DNA of 64,000 nucleotides from assembly GCF_015207825.1 (NCBI RefSeq), contig NZ_JADEWC010000005.1, positions 62,001 to 126,000 on the forward strand. Direction: 5' to 3'. The position numbers were made by a program, and so were the translations under genes. The notes under the pieces were generated by a model that worked only from the letters and a program-made list of their open reading frames with translations, was not told the DNA's origin and ran no database searches. The DNA is from Cyanobacterium stanieri LEGE 03274 (GTDB taxonomy: Bacteria; Cyanobacteriota; Cyanobacteriia; Cyanobacteriales; Cyanobacteriaceae). Each line of letters begins with the position of its first letter. Position 1 is the stretch's first letter. This document shows, one piece after another, positions 57,761 through 64,000 of this stretch.

Positions 57761-57855
57761 GGGAGTAGGGGTGACTAGGGAGTTAGGGTGATAATAGTTT
57801 ACTTGGGCCATAAGCAATGGGTATAACTCTAAATCTCTGAATCAAAATATATCTT

Positions 57856-57947
57856 AGTTCACTTTATTGGATGAACTACCATTAGCCGTGTAATTACAGG
57901 GTGGGCGAAGATACCATCTAATTTATAATAAATTATCCGAACTTGAG
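57856..57947. repeat. Dispersed element, copy 3 (near full length)
   Basis: AGTTCACTTTATTGGATGAA, then TTAGCCGTGTAAT, GAAGATACCATCTA and AATTATCCGAACTTGAGAT. It aligns with copy 2 (19971-20071) with short deletions of four bases each in the two hairpin regions. It abuts the 3' end of ebsA. A GGGGTGA/AGGG-rich heptamer-like stretch lies just upstream (57761-57795). Confidence 0.8.
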
Positions 57948-57948
57948 A

Positions 57949-58329
57949 TTAATCTTCATCAAGACGTAATAATTTACGGTAAAACCTTTGGGAAAAATCT
58001 GTTTTACGAGATGACTTAAAATCCTTAATTAAAAGAATCAAAAACTGAACAAATTCAGAATTAGGTAAATTAATTTCATAACTTAAATCGGCGCTACCAT
58101 CAAATTGTAAACGACATCGGGTTAACTCCGAAGGTAAACGGGAAACATACCAAATGGCTACAAAAGGAATACTATCTCCACCATCAATAACTCTTTCTCC
58201 CTCCAAATATCCCTGTTGATATAACCCCAAGGCGTAAGGTAAAATCTCATGTTGTTCTTTCGGATAATAGGGTTGATACATTAAAGTATCGGCTTTGGTG
58301 GCAGGTTGTAACTTTTCAATGGTAGCCAT
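57949..58329 (-). CDS. ebsA: Type IV pilus biogenesis/biofilm self-suppression protein EbsA
   Basis: 126 residues: MATIEKLQPATKADTLMYQP start, then FVAIWYVSRLPSELTRCRLQ, FDGSADLSYEINLPNSEFVQ and the C-terminal TDFSQRFYRKLLRLDE. This matches the cyanobacterial EbsA family as I recall it. In Synechococcus elongatus EbsA associates with PilB and Hfq and is needed for pilus assembly and repression of biofilm. No pil gene is adjacent. Confidence 0.85.
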   Translation of the reverse strand: MATIEKLQPATKADTLMYQPYYPKEQHEILPYALGLYQQGYLEGERVIDGGDSIPFVAIWYVSRLPSELTRCRLQFDGSADLSYEINLPNSEFVQFLILLIKDFKSSRKTDFSQRFYRKLLRLDED

Positions 58330-58431
58330 ACAATTTCTTTAGTAACAATATGATCATGGGAATTATCAATCATTAATTGTACCCCTTTCCCTGTGTCAAA
58401 CTAGCTTATTATTTTAGGTTTTCATTAAATT

Positions 58432-59421
58432 ATGGTCATTTCTTCCCTGCCTCGTTACCTTGTCAGTATTGCACCTATGATGGATTATAGCGATCGCCAT
58501 TTTCGCTATATTATGCGCCAAATGACCAAAAAAAGCCTACTTTATACAGAAATGATTAATACTCAAGCTATTATACATGGCGATCGCCCTAAACTATTAG
58601 ACTTTTCCCCCGAAGAAAAACCCGTCGCCCTACAACTAGGGGGAGATAATCCAAGTCAACTGGCAGAATGTGCCAAAATTGTCGAAGATTGGGGCTATGA
58701 CGAAGTTAACTTAAATGTGGGTTGCCCCAGTGCGAGGGTACAAAACGGTAATTTTGGGGCTTGTTTAATGGCACAACCGCAAAAGGTAGCAGAATGTATT
58801 GAGGCAATGCAAAAAGCGGTAAATATTCCTGTCACCGTGAAACATCGCATCGGTATTGATGAGCAAGATAGTTATGAACATATGGCAAATTTTGTTAAAG
58901 TGGTTGCCCAGGCAGGATGTCAAAAATTTGTTGTCCATGCGCGTAAGGCGTGGTTACAGGGGTTAAGCCCTAAGGAAAATAGAAATATTCCCCCTTTGCG
59001 TTATGAGGATGTATATCGTCTTAAGAGGGAATTTCCTCACCTCACCATCGAAATTAACGGCGGTATTACTACCCTAGAACAAATTAAGGCTCAATTACCC
59101 ATGGTTGATGGGGTGATGATAGGGCGGGTTGCCTGTGATAATCCCTATCTTTTGGCGAGGATTGACCAAGAAATTTATGGGGATGATACCCCCATTAGAA
59201 GCAGAGAGGAAATTGTTTACAGTGTATTAGATTATGTGGATTTTTGGGGCGATCGTCATGTAAAATTAAATACTATCATGCGCCACTTGTTGCAAATTTT
59301 TGCAGGGCAACCAGGAACAAAAATATGGAAACGTCACCTAACGGAAAATGGTTATAACCCCGATGCCAATTCTCAGTTGATTAGGGAAGCATTATCCTTA
59401 AGAGAATTAGTTAATTCATAG
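58432..59421 (+). CDS. dusA: tRNA-dihydrouridine(20/20a) synthase DusA
   Basis: 329 residues. FMN TIM barrel starting SIAPMMDYSDRHFRYIMRQM; the catalytic cysteine lies in VNLNVGCPSARVQNGNFGACL. The KHRIGIDEQDSYEH segment and the C-terminal helical domain are typical of DusA. It reduces uridines in the tRNA D-loop. The stop overlaps within two bases of the convergent cobS end. Confidence 0.95.
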   Translation: MVISSLPRYLVSIAPMMDYSDRHFRYIMRQMTKKSLLYTEMINTQAIIHGDRPKLLDFSPEEKPVALQLGGDNPSQLAECAKIVEDWGYDEVNLNVGCPSARVQNGNFGACLMAQPQKVAECIEAMQKAVNIPVTVKHRIGIDEQDSYEHMANFVKVVAQAGCQKFVVHARKAWLQGLSPKENRNIPPLRYEDVYRLKREFPHLTIEINGGITTLEQIKAQLPMVDGVMIGRVACDNPYLLARIDQEIYGDDTPIRSREEIVYSVLDYVDFWGDRHVKLNTIMRHLLQIFAGQPGTKIWKRHLTENGYNPDANSQLIREALSLRELVNS

Positions 59422-59422
59422 G

Positions 59423-60181
59423 TTAGGCAAAAAAAATGGTTAAGCAAGTTAATATGATAACCTCTGTCCATTCCACCGTGGCGCCATAGGTGTCTCCCGT
59501 ATGCCCTTTCAGTTGCCAGTTAAACCAACCTCCCACGGCTAAGGCAATGGTTAAACATAACAGGTTTAGGAATACGATTGTTTGCCATGGTTGATGATAG
59601 ATGATGGATTGTAGCAATATAAGGGCAATTATGAATAAACTACCCACTAACCAATCTTGGGGAAGGTATAAAGATTGTTTGAGAAATTTTCCTTTTCCGT
59701 TTTCTTTTAAGTAAGGGTAAAGGGCGATCGCACTTAACTGCGCCCAACGACCCCAAGAAGTAGCTAAAAGTATTGCTAAATAAGCCATAGAAGTTATTTC
59801 AACCAAAGCAAACACCTTCAAACCAAGCACAAAAAAACTAGCCATTACCCCATAAGCCCCCGTCACACTATCCGCCATCACCTCTAAACGCTTATCAGGG
59901 TTTTGGGTAGCCAAACCATCGGCCGTATCCATTACCCCATCAAGATGTAAGCCCCCCGTAATATATACCCAAATTCCTACCAAAAATCCTGCTTTAGTCA
60001 ACAGGGGCATCGATAAACTAGATAAACAAACATCCACTACTATCAGACAACCACCAATTAATAAACCAATCCAACCTAACCATAACGGTATTTTCTGAAA
60101 ATTTAAAATTAAACCCCTTGGCATCGGGATAATAGTGTAAAAGGCGATCGCACTTAGACAAGAATTAAGAATTATTTTCAT
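59423..60181 (-). CDS. cobS: Adenosylcobinamide-GDP ribazoletransferase (cobalamin synthase)
   Basis: 252 residues, polytopic inner-membrane enzyme. Signature GGLHLDGVMDTADGLATQN and VMADSVTGAYGVMASFFVL. It joins adenosylcobinamide-GDP and ribazole in the last steps of (pseudo)cobalamin synthesis. No cobalamin riboswitch motif is recognisable in the 461 bases upstream. Other cob genes are not in this window. Confidence 0.94.
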   Translation of the reverse strand: MKIILNSCLSAIAFYTIIPMPRGLILNFQKIPLWLGWIGLLIGGCLIVVDVCLSSLSMPLLTKAGFLVGIWVYITGGLHLDGVMDTADGLATQNPDKRLEVMADSVTGAYGVMASFFVLGLKVFALVEITSMAYLAILLATSWGRWAQLSAIALYPYLKENGKGKFLKQSLYLPQDWLVGSLFIIALILLQSIIYHQPWQTIVFLNLLCLTIALAVGGWFNWQLKGHTGDTYGATVEWTEVIILTCLTIFFA

Positions 60182-60642
60182 TAAGCGTTAATAATTTTAA
60201 GAAAACCGAAAAAAATCTTCAAAATAACTGAACAAAAATCAAATTTTAAGTTAAGATTGTGTCGTAGCATACCGTTAAAAATAAAAACATCTGATCTTAA
60301 GTAAGATCATAAAAAAAAATCTTAAGACGGTTGAAGATGAAAAATCAAGCTAATTGGTAAACCATAAAAATAAACAGACTATTAACTAATCTGTTTGAAC
60401 CAATATAGAAAAAATATCATGACCAAAGAAAATACCAACCGTAATAACAGATAACCCTGTTATAAAATCAAGTATCCATGGTCAACTCATCATCACCGTA
60501 ACACAATGGCAAAAAGAAAAAAAATTGTGTCAACTTAAGGAAGAAAAAACAAAATTAAGTCAGAGTTTTTATTTATGTGTTAAGACATAGATTAATTGAC
60601 TACCAAACAACATAGTAAGAGCGAAAAAAAGGGTTAACAATT
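60182..60642. other. 461-base intergenic region with several hairpins
   Basis: Divergent spacer between cobS and the gene at 60643. Perfect inverted repeat GATCTTA-AG-TAAGATC (60294-60309) is followed by ATAAAAAAAAA and by a second CTTAAG. AAACAGA...TCTGTTT is a further hairpin near 60371-60395. It could be a long leader or an unannotated small RNA; I can assign nothing. Confidence 0.5.
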
Positions 60643-61086
60643 ATGAAAAATCATCAGAATTATTGTTCATTACCAGCGCCATGTATCATTGAATCTGGCA
60701 TTCTCGTTAATAAAGAAGACATCAAAAGATTAATCAATGATTTAACCCAAGTTCGCTACATCCATACCCTAGATGGCAAAATACAAAACCAAGGAAAAGG
60801 ATGGATACTAGAAGTATTTAACGATGCCACCCAAGCTACCATGGTAGTTAATAGCAGTCTCTACATCAATATTCAAAGTTTCGACTACCTACAAATCAAT
60901 CAAGTATCACCCCAAGAAACTCATTTTAACCTTATCCAAGACAACCGCACCCTTACCCTCATTCCCCTAGTTGTCAGTAATCAAGATTCTCCCATGACAA
61001 AAGACTTGAGCTTTGAAAATTTAGAAGCCATGTTAAACGAAGTTTTAGCCGCTAAATTAGACGTACAACTAGACGAAGACTTTTAA
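60643..61086 (+). CDS. Conserved-type cyanobacterial hypothetical protein
   Basis: 147 residues, soluble. The core (VNKEDIKRLINDLTQVRYIH, GWILEVFNDATQATMVVNSS, LYINIQSFDYLQINQ) alternates strands and helices; the acidic C-terminus is LDVQLDEDF. I have seen similar cyanobacterial proteins without function. It lies 101 bases upstream of tgt, separated by a heptamer repeat. Confidence 0.65.
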   Translation: MKNHQNYCSLPAPCIIESGILVNKEDIKRLINDLTQVRYIHTLDGKIQNQGKGWILEVFNDATQATMVVNSSLYINIQSFDYLQINQVSPQETHFNLIQDNRTLTLIPLVVSNQDSPMTKDLSFENLEAMLNEVLAAKLDVQLDEDF

Positions 61087-61118
61087 GCAAAATGTACCAG
61101 AAAAGTAGCACAGGGAGA

Positions 61119-61150
61119 TAATTGACAATAAACCGTGGACAATTGACAAT
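61119..61150. repeat. Heptanucleotide-type repeat
   Basis: ATAATTGACAATAAACCGTG followed by GACAATTGACAAT: imperfect TTGACAA units, 38 bases before the tgt start. Confidence 0.6.
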
Positions 61151-61187
61151 AAAATAGAAATAATCTATTACCATCCCCAAACACATA

Positions 61188-62285
61188 GTGAACTTTTCTT
61201 ATACCTCCGTCGCCTCTTGCTCTCATACCAAAGCCCGTGCTGGGATATTCCACACCCCCCATGGCATCGTTGAAACCCCCAAATTTATGCCCGTGGGTAC
61301 GGTGGGTACAGTAAAAGGTATTACCCCCGCCCAACTAAAGGATGCCCATGCCCAAATGATTTTGGGTAATACTTATCATCTGCATATTCGCCCGGGTGAA
61401 GACATTGTTAGTAAAGCAGGGGGATTACATGGTTTTATGAATTGGGAACAACCCATCCTCACCGACTCAGGAGGTTTTCAAGTATTTAGTCTTGCCCAGA
61501 TGCGCAAGATTAGTGAAGAGGGGGTTAAATTTCGCTCCCCCAAGGATGGGAAAATTATTAATATGACTCCCGAACATTCTATTCAGATTCAAAATGCCCT
61601 CGGGGCAGATGTGATAATGGCCTTTGATGAATGCCCCCCCGCCACCGCCACTAGGGAGGAGGTAATCACCGCCACCGATAGGACTTACCGTTGGTTAAAG
61701 CGTTGTATGGATGCGCACCAGAAGCCCCATAGCCAAGCTCTTTTTGGCATTGTACAAGGGGGAATTTTTCAAGATTTACGTAACCAAGCGGCCCATGATT
61801 TGACTCAGTTGGATTTACCTGGTTACGCCATTGGGGGAGTGAGTGTGGGGGAAAAACCTGAGCTTATCCATGAAATTGTCCGTCAAACTACGCCCCTATT
61901 ACCTGCCCATAAACCCCGCTATCTGATGGGGGTGGGTACTTATAAGGAAATGGTAATTGCGATCGCCTCTGGGATTGATTTATTTGATTGTGTGATTCCC
62001 ACTAGGGTTGGCAGACATGGGGCGGCTTTGGTACAAGGGGAGCGCTGGAATATTAAAAACGCCCGATTCAAAGAAGATTTTACCCCCTTAGATGGGGAAT
62101 GTAGTTGTTATACTTGTCAAAATTTTAGCAGGGCATATCTTAACCATCTTTTACGCGCCCATGAAATGCTCGGTTATATCCTCATTTCTCTACACAATAT
62201 CCATGAAATGATTAACTTTACCAACAAAATCCGAAATTCTATCATTAATGATACTTTCCTTGATGATTTTGGTCACTGGCTGTAA
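61188..62285 (+). CDS. tgt: Queuine tRNA-ribosyltransferase
   Basis: 365 residues from a GTG at 61188. TIM barrel with [20 protein letters not shown], the [20 protein letters not shown] substrate region and [14 protein letters not shown]. The zinc site is [20 protein letters not shown]. It exchanges guanine 34 for queuine or preQ1 in tRNAs. psbK, which follows tgt in several cyanobacteria, is not found downstream. Confidence 0.95.
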   Translation: MNFSYTSVASCSHTKARAGIFHTPHGIVETPKFMPVGTVGTVKGITPAQLKDAHAQMILGNTYHLHIRPGEDIVSKAGGLHGFMNWEQPILTDSGGFQVFSLAQMRKISEEGVKFRSPKDGKIINMTPEHSIQIQNALGADVIMAFDECPPATATREEVITATDRTYRWLKRCMDAHQKPHSQALFGIVQGGIFQDLRNQAAHDLTQLDLPGYAIGGVSVGEKPELIHEIVRQTTPLLPAHKPRYLMGVGTYKEMVIAIASGIDLFDCVIPTRVGRHGAALVQGERWNIKNARFKEDFTPLDGECSCYTCQNFSRAYLNHLLRAHEMLGYILISLHNIHEMINFTNKIRNSIINDTFLDDFGHWL

Positions 62286-62695
62286 ACGGGGTTTGATAGA
62301 TAAGGGTTATTGTTGAGGTGTAAACAATTAACAATGGACAATAAATAATCAAACTATTATTATCCATACTTCCCATCTCCCCCACTCCCCATCACCTTCA
62401 CTCCCATACTCCTCATCACCCATCGTGACAAATGCCAAATAGAGGTTAAATTATTACTTTGTACTGAAAGAATCGATAATTTTTTGATTAGATATAATTA
62501 TAATTAATTAATGGATAAAATAGTTTAAATTAATGAAGAAATAGGTAAAGATCAAGATTAACCAAGATATAAATGGACGAATATAGATAAAATCCAAGAA
62601 TAAAATTGTTCCAAATTAAAGAGAATGTTTTATCATGGCTTTAACGTTCTATAAACAAATCAGCAAACTGTAGCAATTTTTACTATTATAAAATT
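62286..62695. other. Intergenic region with low-complexity repeats
   Basis: 410 bases. TAAACAATTAACAATGGACA (62321-62340) belongs to the TTGACAA repeat family. 62365-62430 is a C/T-rich array of CCCATC- and CACTCC-like units, a degenerate heptamer array. The rest is AT-rich with no gene; the promoter of the gene at 62696 should be in the last 100 bases. Confidence 0.55.
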
Positions 62696-62986
62696 ATGAA
62701 TGAATCTTATAATAATGCCTTAGAAGAACAATCCCTAAGTCGTGATGAAAGGGTAAAACAGCTAAAAAATACCATTGACACTTTACACATTGCTGAACAA
62801 ATTTCCAGTAACGGTTATTTGATCACTAGCTCAGAGTTAGCTGATTTAATGGACATCAACGCCAGTGCCGTTACCAGTAGGGGAGAGGAGTGGGCATGGC
62901 GTAACTGGATTGTTTCTCGGGTTAGGCGCGAGGGCAATCAAATTTTGTGGCAGTTAGAAAGGGTAGAAAAGGTTTTGGATGATTAA
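62696..62986 (+). CDS. Small conserved-type cyanobacterial protein, possible winged helix
   Basis: 96 residues. The segment SNGYLITSSELADLMDINAS followed by VTSRGEEWAWRNWIVSRVRR has the helix-turn-helix spacing of a small DNA-binding domain, and the end (NQILWQLERVEKVL) would be the wing. I know no function. No partner gene. Confidence 0.6.
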   Translation: MNESYNNALEEQSLSRDERVKQLKNTIDTLHIAEQISSNGYLITSSELADLMDINASAVTSRGEEWAWRNWIVSRVRREGNQILWQLERVEKVLDD

Positions 62987-63033
62987 TCAATGGTTAAAAT
63001 TGATAGGGAAGAAAGTGATTTTTAGCTTCTTTT

Positions 63034-63804
63034 TTAACTTTTGAGTCGATTCGCTAAACGTAAGATTTGCCCTGCTAACATGGCGGCCCCAAAGCCATTA
63101 TCGATGTTAACTACTCCTATTCCTGTGGCGCAGGAGTTTAACATGGTTAGTAGGGGGGCTACTCCTCCAAAACTTGTACCATAACCAATGCTAGTGGGTA
63201 CGGCAATAACAGGGCCATTGGCCATCCCTGCCACCACGCTAGGCAATGCGCCTTCCATTCCTGCCACTACAATCAGCACGTCGGCGTTATCGATAATATG
63301 ACGATTGCTCAATAGTCGGTGGATTCCCGCAACTCCCACATCCCAAAGTCTTTCTACCTCAAAGCCACATAATTCGGCGGTGATGGCGGCTTCTTGGGCT
63401 ACGGATAAATCTGCTGTACCGGCGGTGAGGATGGATATTTTACCTTGGTATTTTTGTTCTAGTTGCCCGATCGCCCCTATTTTTGCCATGGGATAGTATC
63501 GTAGATTAGGGACTTCTAAGGCAATGAGATCGGCGATTTCTGGTTCTAGTCGGGTTGTCATAATCAATGGGCTACCGTGCGATCGCATGGCGTTCATAAT
63601 TTTAATAATTTGACTAGGGGTTTTACCCTGACTCCAAATAACCTCCGGGAAACCCGTACGCCATTGACGCTGGTGATCAATTTTGGCAAAATCTTCTAAG
63701 GGTTGAAAACTTAGATACTGTAACTTTTCCAATCCTGCTTGGGGAGATACTTCCCCTTGGGCTATAGCCTGTAATAATTGTTCCAAGGAAGTGCGATCGC
63801 TCAT
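63034..63804 (-). CDS. larB: Nickel pincer cofactor biosynthesis protein LarB
   Basis: 256 residues from the ATG at 63804-63802 (MSDRTSLEQLLQAIAQGEVS); 11 more codons are open upstream. The C-terminal half is a PurE-like domain (KISILTAGTADLSVAQEAAI, LIVVAGMEGALPSVVAGMAN, PVIAVPTSIGYGTSFGGVAP). LarB carboxylates nicotinic acid adenine dinucleotide and hydrolyses its anhydride to start synthesis of the cofactor of lactate racemase. larC, larE and larA are not in the window. Confidence 0.93.
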   Translation of the reverse strand: MSDRTSLEQLLQAIAQGEVSPQAGLEKLQYLSFQPLEDFAKIDHQRQWRTGFPEVIWSQGKTPSQIIKIMNAMRSHGSPLIMTTRLEPEIADLIALEVPNLRYYPMAKIGAIGQLEQKYQGKISILTAGTADLSVAQEAAITAELCGFEVERLWDVGVAGIHRLLSNRHIIDNADVLIVVAGMEGALPSVVAGMANGPVIAVPTSIGYGTSFGGVAPLLTMLNSCATGIGVVNIDNGFGAAMLAGQILRLANRLKS

Positions 63805-63864
63805 TATAGCCATTCTTAAAAATTTAACTACTCCCATTATCCACTATCAATTATCAATTATTAG

Positions 63865-64000
63865 ATGAATTTACCCGTCGTCTATCACCCCCATTATGTT
63901 ACCCCCATTCCCCAAGAGCATCGCTTTCCCATGCCCAAATTTAAATTACTCTATGAATTGCTGCTCAAAGATGGTATCACCACCCCAACCCTCACCCATG
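63865..64000 (+). CDS. Histone deacetylase-family protein, 5' part only
   Basis: 45 codons visible: MNLPVVYHPHYVTPIPQEHR, then FPMPKFKLLYELLLKDGITT. The phrase HRFPMPKFxLLYELL is the classic start of bacterial HDAC/acetoin-utilisation-type deacetylases. The catalytic part is outside the window. Divergent from larB. Confidence 0.85.
   Translation, partial: MNLPVVYHPHYVTPIPQEHRFPMPKFKLLYELLLKDGITTPTLTH

Noticed and set aside
60182-60642. Cobalamin riboswitch upstream of cobS
   Set aside because: The conserved GCCACTG and B12-box-like sequences are not found on the minus strand leader.

Overview
The window is chromosomal DNA from an AT-rich unicellular cyanobacterium. Several genes support this: psaK (photosystem I), petE (plastocyanin), crtR (beta-carotene hydroxylase), ebsA (cyanobacterial pilus/biofilm factor), an SLH-OprB porin, DUF1825 and DUF760 proteins, an EF-hand transaldolase, and many copies of the HIP1 octamer GCGATCGC. 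Gene content and base composition recall the Cyanobacterium/Geminocystis group, but no rRNA is present, so the genus is inference. I see no tRNA, rRNA, CRISPR array, prophage or intact insertion sequence.

Layout. 1-3973 is the str operon on the minus strand (rpsL-rpsG-fusA-tuf, tuf cut by the window edge). 4161-8381 holds phoU, a renalase-like flavoprotein, small cyanobacterial proteins and a GNAT protein. 8382-8833 is non-coding and ends in what looks like the right end of an IS200/IS605 element (omega-RNA-like hairpin) lying against a GT2-GtrA glycosyltransferase gene. 10442-16484 has a pentapeptide protein, the porin, TM2/DUF1825/DUF760 proteins, a sugar-binding lipoprotein and psaK. 16606-24277 is a minus-strand run: rpsA, a REC-GGDEF cyclase, recF, a radical SAM protein, ftsH and yceD. 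A vapBC toxin-antitoxin pair (24382-24972) separates it from the conserved rpmH-rnpA-PH-yidC-jag block. crtR, a copper ATPase, a prohibitin, a GmrSD-like protein, a PSI-accumulation factor and clpB follow, then rsmH, gloA and pyrG.

42734-48794 is the least explained part: a lipoprotein joining a substrate-binding region to a von Willebrand A domain, a membrane-anchored coiled-coil protein, a second substrate-binding protein sharing a PTRSNSG motif with the first, then an outer-membrane barrel protein and an MlaE-type lipid permease. After this come talB, grxD/bolA, an OmpR regulator, petE, a DnaJ-domain protein, cysK, mreBC (no mreD follows), ebsA, dusA, cobS, tgt, larB and the start of a histone-deacetylase-family gene.

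How it works together: most genes are housekeeping (translation, membrane insertion, proteolysis, cell shape, cofactors) plus photosynthetic electron transport and photoprotection. Accessory signals are vapBC, the GmrSD-like gene, the omega-RNA-like relic and several short dispersed repeat families in the intergenic spaces: heptanucleotide tandem repeats, a roughly 95-base element present at three sites, a second element at two sites, and recurring palindromes that also look like terminators.
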